Position numbers and translations under genes: made by a program. This document shows, in pieces, positions 1-12,000 of a stretch of 64,000 nt of DNA. Origin of the DNA: Protula sp. h YS-2021. Its lineage: Eukaryota; Annelida; Polychaeta; Sabellida; Serpulidae. The notes beneath the pieces were generated by a model. That model was given only the letters and a program-made list of their open reading frames with translations. It was not told where the DNA came from and did not search any database. Every line of letters starts with the position of its first letter. Within the stretch, counting starts at the first letter, position 1. Where the stretch lies: the NCBI GenBank assembly GCA_949752745.1, contig OX457026.1:25503702-25567701 (forward strand), in the 5' to 3' direction.

Positions 1-63
1 CTGTCTTCACGGGTTTATACGACAAGATCTTTTAGGCAAGCGTCGTGAAGTGTGTGACAAGCA
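1..63. repeat. Inverted repeat, left arm
   Basis: Reverse complement of 452-514 with two mismatches over 63 bases, separated by 388 bases. It duplicates part of the polymerase gene (the Cys/His motif region) in the opposite orientation, so polymerase coding sequence faces itself at the window edge. It could be a real foldback rearrangement or an assembly chimera. Confidence 0.9.
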
Positions 64-451
64 TGGAGCACAATGATCTCTCCCACGATCTGCTCCTAGA
101 GGTTCATGACAAATGTAGCAATCAACAGCGTTCTTGAAATCCTCTTTGTCTTCACGAGTCATGACCATTTCCTTTGGCTGTTGTAAACCATGCACAACAC
201 AATCACGCTCATTCACCATATGGTCTAAAAAGACTTTCACGGCATTATCTCCTCGATATGGGACTGGGGCACGTGTATCATATTGGCTCACAACCACATG
301 GGCAAAGCTGTTTGGACGATGATGTTGATACTTGTCTCCTTCCTGCTTTTTCGTGAAACAGTCAAAGTCCGCATAAATGACAAACGGTGCTCGCTGTTGT
401 TTGGCTACATTCTTGAACTTGATGAAGGGTTCCTTGGGAAATGATAAACGT

Positions 452-514
452 TGCTTGTCACACACTTCACGATGCTTGTCTAAAAGATCTTGTCGTATAA
501 ACCCGTGAAGACAG
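452..514. repeat. Inverted repeat, right arm
   Basis: Partner of 1-63. This copy lies in the continuous polymerase frame, so it is the original and 1-63 is the inverted duplicate. Confidence 0.9.
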
Positions 515-1689
515 TTGAAACAATAAAATGCTGCAGCCTTACGCTTTGATCGATAAGCCATAAGTCTGCTGAAATTCTTGATGAGACAGTAATGTCTTTT
601 CTTGTCATTGCTAATCAAAAGCAAGTTGATTTCTCTCGCGCTGGTGTTTCGGCTCAGTTGTATCGGAACAATTACATCATGTTCATATCCAAACACGTTG
701 ATAGACACATCATTCTCCTTTTCAAATTTTGGAATGTCTGTAATCGGTGTGGGAAATGTCATGCCTTCCACCTCTAATTCCTTCTCAAATGCCTTGTATT
801 GATTCGAGCGGTATGGGTTGTTTGTTGAAGGATGAAGGTAGGCCATAAGAAGCATTTGTTGTCTTTATTCTGAATATTTAATACAGCCTTTGTATTCTTC
901 ACTTTCTTCGGTAGTGGGATAAAACTACTCGCTTCCAGAGGTGCTGAGGTAGCTCTATGCACTTCAATATACAGTATGTTATCCAACACCCAGCCAGAAC
1001 CTTGTCGCTCATGTTCATCAAACTTGGTAAACAATTCTTTATACGCTTCTGGCAAGTCCTTCTCAATATCCGCTGGATTGTATGCGACATATGTTGGACT
1101 GCTGATGAAGGCATTATCCACTTGTTCTACCATAACACCTTCTGCATTCGCCGTCAGTTTCTTGAAGCGTGCATTCACCACAATATACCATTTCATACCA
1201 CGGTTTAACGTTTCTAGCAAATGTCTCTTAATCCGGTTCTCTTGTTGCCGCATTTCAAGTAGTAAATCTGATCCATCTTCAGGCTCAAACCGTCTTTCCT
1301 GCGCGTTTTCACCAAGGCTCACTCTTCTGCCTCTCCCTACTTGTCCTGTCTTTTGCTTCTTTGTAGGTTGTTCTTCATGAGACACATTTACCATCTCAAC
1401 ACATGCATGCGTCTCAAACGCATCCAAAGATGGAAATATTTTCACGCATTCACCGCAGAGGACTGAATCAGGTCTGTCAATACCATCTTGTACCGTCTTT
1501 CGTCTCTTAGCTTCAATGTGCTCAACAAGCTCTTCGTGAGCACGTTTCAACTTGGATGGTTTGCATGTATGTGCCACAAACAATTCCAGAGATGGAAATG
1601 CTATATCACAATCATGACAGTAGACTGTTGCCATCGTTGTTGTTGTTACTGTTGCTAGGACTGAAATGGGTAAAAATACACGTTTCACT

Positions 1690-2345
1690 CTTCCTTTTAT
1701 ACCACTTCGATGGTGTGTTAACTCAGCAGAATTTATACCACTTTGATGTAATCAAAATATGGTGTGTAATTTGTTCAAAACTTGTTAAAATTGCTGATTC
1801 AGCAGATAGTTGCTTGAATGTCTCACTTACAGTTGTAGAGTTATACAGCAGAGACATCTAGCGGTGAAGTCAAATGGTATTCATCCGTGAAGAACCACTG
1901 TAATGAAATGGTGAAATTTTCATGTAAACAAGTCAACTATAATGAAAGTTATCATAATTTTAAGTTAAAATGGCGGTAAAATGATTACAGCCACCTGCGC
2001 AAATAGTCCATGACTATGTTAAAAATAGATATAAAACTGAAACAAACAGCGAAATTTTCATACAAATCGGTCAACTATAACGAAAGTTATCGCAATTTTA
2101 AGTTAAAATGGCGGTAAAAATGCATACAGCCGTCGGTGCAAGTAGCCCATGACTATGTTAAAACTTTACATAAACCTGAATCAAACAGTGAAATTTTCAT
2201 GTATAACGAAAGTTATCTAAGTTTTTCACTTTTGTTTACAAAGTTGCAATGAGTTCCACTTACTGATATGACTGTCACTGTTGTTGGATTGAGCTCATCT
2301 CTTATATACCACTCTGATGTGATCAAATTGTGGTGTGTAACTTAT
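1690..2345. repeat. Diverged tandem repeat (about 150-bp unit) and short repeats upstream of the polymerase relic
   Basis: From about 1905 to 2225 a unit of about 150 bases occurs just over twice: 'gtgaaattttcat...', 'aacgaaagttatc', 'ttaagttaaaatggcggtaaa', 'cccatgactatgttaaaa'. A second motif, 'ttataccac ... gtggtgtgtaa', occurs near 1695-1775 and again at 2299-2341. They lie just 5' of the polymerase frame and could be Polinton end sequence, but no terminal inverted repeat was found. Confidence 0.6.
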
Positions 2346-2424
2346 GCTGACTTGACAGAATGTTGCTGACTTGACAGAATGTTGCTGACTTGACAGAATG
2401 TTCCTGATTTGACAGAATGTTGCT
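2343..2424. repeat. Short tandem repeat, unit about 20 bases
   Basis: Four consecutive copies of 'tgctgacttgacagaatgt', the third and fourth with small changes. No gene is present. Confidence 0.85.
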
Positions 2425-2632
2425 CGCCGGGGGGAGGGGGGAGGGGGGAGAGGGGAGTCTGTCCCGACTGCCGGCTAGATGGGGGGGTAGGGGAGGGTAG
2501 GGGGTGGGGGGTAAGGGGGGTAGGGGGGTATGACGTCACAAAGTGAGCCAGAACCCCTGGGGGTGGGGGGGGGGTGGGGGGTGGGGGGGTAGGGGGGTAT
2601 GACGTCACAAAGTGAGCCAGAACCCCTTTTTC
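2425..2632. repeat. G-rich tract with a duplicated block
   Basis: Long G runs alternate with T and A. The block 'ggggggtatgacgtcacaaa' followed by 'gtgagccagaacccc' occurs twice, near 2521-2561 and 2591-2627. It includes the palindrome TGACGTCA, a CREB/ATF-type site by sequence only. The G strand could form quadruplexes. Confidence 0.7.
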
Positions 2633-2640
2633 TACACTAC

Positions 2641-4917
2641 TCTCAACTCTATTGAACGTTTAAAAACGAATGCTGTTTCAGTCTTTCATTTTCAACGAAA
2701 TCCTTATGTAATGTCACGCATCATGCACAAGGCTGCATGTTTTCTTGTCTAATTGTCCAGACATGCCCTATTTTAAAAATTAAATAAACACCATACCCTG
2801 TATTTTTCTCGTTTTCTGTATTTTTGGGATGTTTTTGTCTTTTTAATAAAAATTCTTGTTCAAGGCATTTTTCGCAATCAGGGCAGGTACACAAAGGTCC
2901 GCCGTAACAAACTGTACTCAACTGTAAACATAAACACGGATGTATCAGAGCGTAAAATGCATGTCACAACCAATCGCATGTCATTGCAGATTGGCTATTT
3001 GCATTCAAATGGCGCTTGAATCATCACAAAGAACACTTACGTGAAATGCCTTATCACACATAAAATAGTCCGCAAAGATTAAAAATATGCTAATTTTCCT
3101 TGCCCTGAATAATACTGCATAAGCAGGTTCTGAAATCTGTCTTAAATATGTGGGAAAAGGATATCATTTTGAGCCATGTGGCAAGGAAAAGATATAGATA
3201 AATGTACCGTAATTATATTAAATTTTCCCAAAGACATCAAAACAGCGATTGTCTTCCAGGAGTGTACCCCTCTAGGGTGTGACTTAGTATCATATGTGCT
3301 ACCTTTCAAAAAAAAAAAAAGTGGGGGTACTTTGGGGGCACACTCTGCTGAATGACGATTTTGTCAAAGGGTGGGAGTAATTTTCATTCCGTGCTCAGCG
3401 TGTCAAACAAACTGATTTTGTCTAAACTGCATTCTGCGTTTGATGAAAAGGGGTTTTTTTAAACTTACCCTAGCACTCATCATTTAAGGGTCTGTTTAAA
3501 GCCTCGTGGACACGTAAGGTAATCAGCCGCTCCCATATATCCTTCCCACGAGTATGCGTTTGCAGTTGAGAATGCTATTCCTGAGGTGAATGGATTTTTT
3601 GCTAGCAGGATTGTTTGTTACAAAGGCGTAGAAGGTTGAGAAGGGCAATTTCTGGGTGTGAATTATTCTTTGAAAGCTCAGAAACTTAGCCGGAGTCGCT
3701 CTGTTTCGGGCCAAGTCCCGCCCCCTTCCTCCCCACCACAGCCGATGGGCGTTTTGTATCCCTATCAAAGGGCATTTCATTTAATTTTCAATAGTTTGTG
3801 TATTTACTTTATTGAGCATAACTCCAAAAATGTAAAAAGGTATTTGCTTGAAAACTTAAATGGATGTCACATGAATTTCTGGAAGTGGAAGCGACTATTT
3901 TTTCTTCTTCCAACATTAAAAAGATGCTCAAAGCCAAGATTTTAAATATTTTAAATACAGCTTTAAGTCTTTGAATAGGAAAATATTATTTTATTTGATA
4001 TAACTACATATCTGTGTCAATTTCATTCATAAATTTTAATTTCACGTTGATTGAAAATAAATTCTATACTCATGGCAACAAACAATGACCGTTTTTGTTT
4101 GTTTGTTTGTTTTTTGGCAACTTTGGTTTTGCCCAGTCTTACCTGCTCCGACATACTTTCTTCCATCTCTGTTAGCTGACTATGTTATGACGTATCAGGG
4201 TCATTTTCACTGTCTTGTGTCGCCATTTTGTTCCTTTAAAATTATGTTTGAGAAATATCCATCTCTTTGCCAGAAGAAGGTATTCACTTCACACTGGCGA
4301 CAAGACAGACCCTCGATTAAAACACGAAATTTATATGCGCATCTATAGAATATATTTGATTCTCAGCCTGATTTTTAAAATATTTGATACACACCTCTGA
4401 CGATACTTTACAGATCGTTTTCCCCGGCAACAACTAAAAATTCTCCGTTGCAAAAATATAGTTCAATAATTTGATAAAACATGTATATCGGCTAATACTT
4501 TAGTACAACCTGAAATGTATTCCTATTTCGTGGAATTTAATGCGTTTCCTTTGTCATTCTGCTTTGTAATCCCTTTATGGATCACCGATTTCCTAGATTT
4601 CATCCGTCTTGTAACATCAGTGGGAGCATCCTTAGTAAGTGCATGTGTACACGGAATTTTTGTTCATACAAATGACTTATAGCTACGGTGGATCGATCCG
4701 CCGCCATAGCTTTTCTCAGCCGCGAAATCATAGAACTGGATGACCCTAAACATAGTGAAGGTGTCCCATTCATGAAACATTTCTTCAGTTTCTTGGCGCT
4801 CCCCTTCTGTACATATCCCACAGGTAGCGCCACTGTCATCATTTCATCATTACGTCAAGCTAGTTTTGTTCATCATCAATAAACAAGCTAGTTTTGGAAA
4901 TTCTTTATTTTGACCGT
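2641..4917. other. AT-rich intergenic DNA, nothing recognised
   Basis: No frame has protein-like composition and no repeat stands out, apart from a 13-A run near 3308 and a T-rich run near 4097. Confidence 0.6.
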
Positions 4918-5317
4918 GTTTTATTGGACGTATCTGAAAAAAAATAATAAATCCAGATAATGTTTCGAAAATGTCCCAATAAAACACTTCAGATAATGTT
5001 TCGAAATAAAAATGGCTGCCGGAGCGTTGGTGCTTTTCTCTGTAGAAGACAGCAACCCAAATTGCGAATTGCTATTGTCAATAGTTGTATTTCTACTGTA
5101 AGTTGTCATATGTCAGTTCTGAATCGACGTAAGTAAAGCAAAACTGTTTCACTTTTGGGCGATAATAGCGCGCAGGTGCGCAGAAAAGGATTATGGGAAG
5201 ATTATCTGAATGTAAAGCTCGATACACTTGAGAATGTTTCGAGACATTATCGAAAAACCAAGAAACATTATCTGGTTTCCGAAACATTTTCGAAACATTA
5301 TCCTTGCCCAATAAAAC
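4918..5317. mobile_element. Small inverted-repeat element (about 400 bp) with repeated GATAATGTTTCGAAA
   Basis: The ends GTTTTATTGG (4918) and CCAATAAAAC (5317) are exact inverted repeats. Inside each end the motif GATAATGTTTCGAAA or a variant occurs two or three times, in opposite orientation at the two ends. It has no coding capacity and no clear target-site duplication. Probably a non-autonomous foldback/MITE-type DNA transposon. Confidence 0.55.
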
Positions 5318-6477
5318 GCAGGTTTTAGCGCCTAAACCCAGGTTATGAGCACGATCATGGAAAGATAGGTCAATAGAAGGTTTCCAAACAAGACCGACAA
5401 GTTTGTAGCTGAAGAAAGGACCCGATCGGTCCCACAATGCTCAGTCTAAGTGCACGTACATACATAATTAAAATTGATTCAAAACGCTCCTTAATCTAAG
5501 ATCCTTCTTTAAGAAATTACTTTTTCTTGGTGATCTGCCCCAAATTGTAACAATGGTAGCCAGTTTCAAAATAATTTTGATCAAAATACTTTCAAATTTT
5601 ATATGAATGTAGTTAAAATTTTTTTTTTCATTTTGTTATGGCAATCCGCCAAAAAGTGCTTAAAATCCAGTAAATGTTTTATCACAAATTTTGGAAATGA
5701 TTGTTCTACAATTCTGTATCGAAATTTTGTATTTATGTATCCTAAATAGTTGAGTCAAAACTGGCTAAACTGAGCATATTTTAATTAGGTTTTTGGTAGC
5801 CAATTTTCAAAATGCTTCTTTTCTCAAACTTTTCGACAGGACTGCTTTTTAAGTTTGCATGACTGAACTTAATTTAAACCAAAAATTAACCAAATAGTGC
5901 AAAAATTTAAATTTTTGAGCAGCCACTTTTCAAACTACCTCTTTCATTGTTTTGATCGGATTGTTCTTAATGTTGTTTGAGTGTTCACTGCATTGTTCTT
6001 ACTTGAAAAATAACTTGTTTGCTGACTTGCCAACAACAGGCCAAATGCAGCATTTTAAAACCTTCTTTCATGATGAGTTGCCTGCCGCAGTTTTGATTGG
6101 AATGTTATTCGGATGGCCTTCTTTTTACACTTGAGAATTTTCAGTCCCCTAGTTTACTGGATTCGTACGATTCGGTAAAGTGTTTCCGTATGTTTCCTTT
6201 TTTCCGCCATAACCTTGTCACCTGAACTCCTCTAAGACGGCTAGGTCTACGGCGACCAAATGTAGTAGTCTTACCTCAGTTATATTAGAAATTCATTGGC
6301 ATTTTATATGCAAAAACGAATATTTAAATTTTACTATTGTAATCCATAATAAGGATGATTAGGCAGTTAAGGCACATGGCATGACATCGGCATAGTCATA
6401 TTGATCGCCCAACAATACATAATGAGAGCGATTGTAGCATGTGTGTGCTACTGACTGCAGCGTTTCAGTTTGCTAAA

Positions 6478-6479
<2 letters not shown>
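5318..6479. other. AT-rich intergenic DNA, nothing recognised
   Basis: No supported gene, RNA or repeat. Confidence 0.6.
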
Positions 6480-6519
<40 letters not shown>

Positions 6520-6556
6520 TATAAAATATACAGATATATATATATATATATATATT
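6480..6556. repeat. (TA)n microsatellite
   Basis: Nearly pure TA dinucleotides with a few interruptions. Confidence 0.95.
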
Positions 6557-7020
6557 TACCTTAAAGTGGTTTCCAGCTGGTGTCACCCAGGAAGACGACA
6601 TTTGGCAAAGGTATACTTTGAGGTCAAAATATTTGTAAACATTTATTGTCTCGAGAGTTCAGTGCAGAAAAAATTCGCGATTGGAATCTCGACATTCAGG
6701 GTCAAGGTCAAAGGTCAAGTGACCTCTGCATATCAAAAAGCTTTAGAGAATGATTAACCATTATCTCAAGTACGGTAAGAAATAGAGCGATTATTTTGAG
6801 TTTTTCCTACCCTTTTGGCCTAAAAGACGTTTCGTAAGAGGTACCTCAGTGACCTTAACCTTCTCGGTCATGGTCAAGGTCAAAACCCGGAAGGTTACCA
6901 TTATCTCGAAAACGGTTAGAGATAGAGCGATTCTGAGCTTATTTTCGACCCCTTTCTCCTAAAACACATTATATAAGAGGTACCTTGGTGATCTTGACCA
7001 TCTCGTTCAATGTCAGTTCT
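6557..7020. repeat. Dispersed 'ggtcaaggtcaa' repeat, two diverged units
   Basis: Two copies, about 150 bases apart, of 'ccattatctcgaaaacggt', 'agatagagcgatt' and 'ataagaggtacct', with 'ggtcaaggtcaa' between. The same words recur in reverse complement at 17840-18260. This is a multi-copy genomic repeat without coding capacity. Confidence 0.65.
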
Positions 7021-7180
7021 GAATTTTAAGAGTTTGGAAACGTATATTTGTAACCTTCGAGTGTAATTTTCGCTACTCGGTAACGAAAAGGTGAAATTTT
7101 TAGTTATTTTGGCAATCCTGTCAAATTCAGCCATCTGTTGTCAGTTGAAAGTTTTGAGTGCTTCGATTCTGACAAAACTA

Positions 7181-8187
7181 CTATGGCTCTGAAGGCCTAC
7201 ACACTTCAGACTTCACATTTCACACTTCAGACTTCGTACTTCTGACATATGAGTCTGAACGCTGACTTCAAACTTCAGACTTCAGACTTCGTATTTTCGC
7301 TATGGTCCCTTTCAATGTTTTTCATTCAAAGAAGAAAGTGGTATTTACGTATGCGTGGCCTCATTTTCAACCACCAGATGTGCACTTATTTTGCTTTTAA
7401 CAATAAACCAATCGTTAAATATAACATGCTCATAAATTACCAAAACCATCGGCACTACCAGGGTTGTTTGGGCACCAAATGAGTTTTTCTTCTTCTCATG
7501 AAAAGTATAGTTTTCACCCATCTGATTATATTGTAGGAACGCTTTGAAACATTAACAGTGAGACTTTTTTCCCTTCTTAAGGTTACGGAATTATTGTGAC
7601 ACAAAACGATTAATTTTTTTCAGACCGAATCCAGGCAACTTGCTTTGGAAGACCGTAAATTGTTTTAAATTAGAGATACCTCAATTCGACCAAGCTGCTG
7701 AATCAAAAGCATTTTTTCTACTGTTGTTGGTGGAATGGACGCCGGTTCAGTAAGTTGTCTGCGTAATTCTTACCAAAAAATCTATACATTGTTCTTCACT
7801 TATGTTTTAAAGAGAGCTGTAAACGCGATACACATCCTGCCAGTGTCTAAATCATCTGGGTACAGTTTTCACAATATGAACGGTGTTAGGTCATGCTATA
7901 TTGTTTTGTAGCTTGAAAAAAACATTACTAAAGGGAGACCGTTACAAAAATATAAAGGTGGTTTTCTCCGTTTCAGACTTCATACCTCATACTTCACATT
8001 TCACACTTCAGACTTCACACTTCATAGTTCATACTTCACACTTTGAATTATCGACGACAAATGTAAATCCGAAGTATGAAGTAAGAACTCTGAATTCAGA
8101 TTTATAAGTCTGAATTTTGCGGTCAGAAGTGTGAAGGGTTAAATGTGAAGTCTGAAGTCTGAAGTGTGAAGACCTTCAGAGCCATCG
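7181..8187. mobile_element. Inverted-repeat element (about 1 kb) with tandem ACTTCAG-type repeats in both ends
   Basis: The ends match as inverted repeats: C(T/G)ATGGCTCTGAAGG at the left and its complement at the right, each flanked by TA (7179-7180; 8188-8189), which would fit a TA target duplication. Just inside the left end (to about 7285) are many ACTTCAG, ACTTCAC and ACTTCGT heptamers. The right end (about 7974-8175) carries them too, finishing in the opposite orientation as TGAAGTC/TGAAGTG. No transposase frame is visible. Probably a non-autonomous DNA transposon. Confidence 0.6.
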
Positions 8188-8189
8188 TA

Positions 8190-8960
8190 CTGATCTCTAA
8201 AGTAACACTCTGATTACTTACAGGAGTGATGCAAAGCTAGGTATCTCCGAAATACAGCTGTTTTGGGAATTCTTAGGGATGAAGAAACCATGTAACCCGT
8301 TCTACAATGCTTCTACCGCTGTTTGATCGAATTGCTTTTCGATCTTATAGCTATCATTCCTGAGTGGTGCTCTTTTTTCAAATGGCAATAAAATAAACGT
8401 CTTGATACTTGGGAAACCAGATTTCTACTGGTCACAATGCCCCAAAATTCCTGTTTTAATTTGTGTTTTGAACTCCTGGATGAGGATGAGAAACGAAGCT
8501 AGTCGTTTTCCGGTCCTTATCACGTCGATTTACCAAGAAACGAAACTAAACAAGGGAGAAGTACTTATTTATTAAAAGCCAACAGCTTCAAGAGGAATGG
8601 GGTTGGGGTGCAGCGATGTTGGTTAAATAACGACATGAATACACTCTTATAAGCAAAATTGGCTTTGCTAGAAAACTCGATTGCGCAATAATTTATTCAA
8701 TGAACATTTCACGACATTTTGCCACAGGTTTTTTGTATCGCTGTGGAATTTATGCATAATATACCAGCGAATTTTTAATTCTTTCTCGAACCACTTTTTG
8801 TATCAGTTAAGACACTTCTATTTCCTACAAGTGGTTTATATTTTTCTAACATTCAACACAGAATTTACATTGGCATGTGTCAATTTAGTGCGATCCATAT
8901 AATTACCATTTTCGCGCCCAAAATAAAGAAATAAAAATCCAACAATCACATGAATATACC
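8190..8960. other. Intergenic DNA, nothing recognised
   Basis: AT-rich, no supported gene or repeat. Confidence 0.6.
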
Positions 8961-8961
8961 T

Positions 8962-9010
<49 letters not shown>

Positions 9011-9015
9011 TATAC
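8961..9015. repeat. (TA)n microsatellite
   Basis: TA dinucleotides with one TG interruption. Confidence 0.95.
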
Positions 9016-12000
9016 CTTAAATTGCCTCACGATTTTACTGCTCAGATATTGATTCTTGCAATTTATTGATCACATGATGTTTGTAAATTTTGCTGTTCTG
9101 TTCGTTTTGCCTATTTTTAATATTTTTATTAAGTCATGACTTAATAAGATTATTAGCGGTTTCATAACAAATGGTTATCAATGGTCTGCCACTGTCGAAA
9201 CAATGCCCGGGGAGGAGGGACTGGAGATGGGTTGGGGAGGCGAAGGGTGGTGAAGTGTACTCCAGTGCTAAGATATGCGGTGGATTATAACCCACCCTTT
9301 CTGTTATAGTTTCTTCACTAACCGACGACTGTGCGGCTAACGTGCAGCTCCTGTGTAAATGACGTACAGCTACTATTTGGCTGACTTACAGCTAATATGC
9401 AGCTGAAAAGACGCTGACATGCAGTTAACATAAAGCTGACTTTTTTAACAGTTGTTCTCTCAATGTGATCAGTGGGAGAGTAACATAATCAGTGAGTTAC
9501 CTGTTCTGGAAACTCTGCATTTTGGAAGAAGGACGTGTCACGTTTTTTGGGTTTAAAATGCTTCTACTCCCACAGTTTTTATCGGATTCCTTTCACATTG
9601 TACAGGAAATTTAACTAGATGATTTTTGGCGAATCATTTTTATGATTCGCCAAAAATTGGCTAATGTTGATATTTAATATTTTGCTTTAGTTTTCAAACC
9701 CTTTCTCTTCCCGGATTTGATGTGATCCTTTCGATTCTTTAAAAAATTACTAATTTTAACTTTTTTGTGAAACGTTTTCCAAAATGCGTTGCCTGCTACA
9801 GTTTGATTCGATTGATGTGTTATTTTATAGAATAATATTTATATGATTTTTTCATTGAAAACTACCTTGTCTCACCTCTAAAAGCTGGGCTCATGTGCTG
9901 CCATTTGAAAGTTTTTAGAGACCAAGTTTTTCAAAATAATTCTTCAACAAGTAATTTTAGTCAGATTGCTTTTAAAGTAGTCCGAGGTAGGGCCTCTTTC
10001 AAATTTACTTTTTAGGAGTCACCAGAGATTAGGCAAATGCCGGATTTAGAAAAAAATTCAGTTACTAGTTTTCAAAATGTTACTGCTGCTTCTGCCACTT
10101 TCAAAAGCCTTTTAATCGCGATTCACTAGAGCCGGTTGCAATATCTCTGGACATTCTTATTTCATGGATTTTAAGAGAAATATATGTTCTGACTTCAGTT
10201 TTTCTTAGGAATTGCTCTGGTACCTTAATTTTTGTTGGAGCTTGTATCTTGTATTATGCTGCATTGCTACTTAGTTATAGCGGTTTTACTTTTTTGCATC
10301 ATGTGCTGCAGCCATAGGCATACCAATGCGCCTAAACATGTCCGTTGTTGATATTCACAAACTCATAGTATACTACTCACGGTATACCACAGTTCGAGCG
10401 CGCTGGTTGTGGCCCCAGATTCATAATTGTGCTTATTTTATTTTTCTATGGCTAGGGACATTCGATCGATCGAAAACGTATTTTTCATTTAGCGAGGTTT
10501 TAGTTATCGAGTGCGTGAGTACAGAGTACTATTTCAATAGTTTTTTCTATGGCAATGTATATTTATATATTCACAAATAATAGGATGTTATATTTTTCCG
10601 TTACTTTCACAAGTATTTGAACACTTTAAAAGAATGTACCGAATTAAGTGGCCCGTTTTTAAGACGATTTACTCGAAGGTTCAGAGTTGGCTATTTTGTA
10701 AGTAATGCAAAAGAAGTTTAATGTGAGGTGGCTTCGCATGAGGACAAGCAGGGCTTGCAAAAACGTGCTTTTAGTTAATAATTCGAACATATTGCCGTCT
10801 TGAAGAGAAGTTCATTTTTGGTATAATTTTCGTGAGAAAGCGGTGCCCAAATTGCTTTAAAATTACCTTCCCTATAGCTTTAGTTTTTCCTTCGGAGGAC
10901 AAGCAAGATTATTATGCCTTCTTCTGCATTTCATTTCAGATTTGGCAAACTAAATATGCCCCCTCCCCCTCCCGAACAGCACCACCTAATCCACTGCTTT
11001 AACATTTTCTGCAACCGTTTTGACGCTCAGTTATTACTTTAGAATAAAATTTGTTCCATAATAATAATATATATAATAAGATTTAGCTGTGGGCAGAAGT
11101 CATGTCTTATTATAAACTACTTTCTCATGATAAAGGATGCTTTATATTTGTACTTTTATTGTTTTAAAATATGACGACAGAATGAAAACGCGTGCAATAA
11201 AAGTGGAGATAAATGTGGAATTAGTCTTCACGCGTTTGAAATGAGATTTTAACCTTTCTAAAGCAAAGTTCAGTATGCCTGTGTGCAAAAAAAGCCTTTT
11301 TCAAAGGTATTTTCTGAGTCGAAGACTAATTTTTATCATGGAACCCTTATGCCTACTGTACCAAATATTCGCCATTAATGTTGACTGGCCATTAATGAAC
11401 AGAGCATTGTTTTTTTCCATTTAGTATCCCAATTTTAACTATTGAAGACATTACTTTTTGAAAAAGAGGGCTGATCGCTTTTTCAAAATGATAACGATTT
11501 AAATCTTGTTGCAGAAATGTCCATGAATTTGCTATGTTAAAAAACTTATTTTTGTCTATTTTCCATAAAAATGTGATCACCTCATGCTTAAAAATGAAGT
11601 TCCTTAGTTTATTAAATGGTTGTACTGTTTCTTTCATTATTGCTTAAATGGAGATTTTTAGCTGTCGAATCAAAGCAAAGTGATATAATACAATTGCTGC
11701 AAGTTTAATGTGTGCGATTTTAGTTGCACGCTTCCCTGGTCACATGTAGAACATCATAACTTGGTTTTCTGGTTCATTAACGTATTACATTTTACTTTCA
11801 ATTACAGTGTGTGCTGTAATATAAATACTGGTTGATAAACTGGACCCTGGTCTAGAGAAACTTTTGCGAGAAATATTTTTATGAAATTGCACGAAAAGAA
11901 CCCATTGAGCACCTCTCCCTCTCCCACCTCTCCCAACTCTTGTGTTGTAAGACCCCTGAGAGTTTCAATACCAATAGAATTAAACGCTTTTGTGCCACAT

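Larger units (their letters stand above)
1..1634 (-). pseudogene. Polinton/Maverick-like type B DNA polymerase, N-terminal part, broken
   Basis: Two overlapping minus-strand reading frames (1634 to 774, then 855 to 7) together resemble the N-terminal half of the protein-primed DNA polymerase B of Polinton/Maverick and related elements. Seen: two C2H2-like motifs at the start (YCHDC...AHTC and LCGEC...THAC), basic stretches KRRK and KKQK, then WVLDNILYIEVHRA, SSFIPLPKK, a C-x2-C Cys/His motif (FYCFNCLHGF), and FVIYADFDCF, which fits the exonuclease I motif (D-x-D). A frame change lies near 855, between NKCF and LLMAYLHPS. At about position 63 the frame enters an inverted duplication and the expected continuation is lost. 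The ATG at 1634 is preferred because a Cys/His motif starts four residues later; an in-frame ATG lies at 1688. The catalytic palm domain is absent. Non-functional relic; family assignment is from recalled motifs. Confidence 0.7.
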
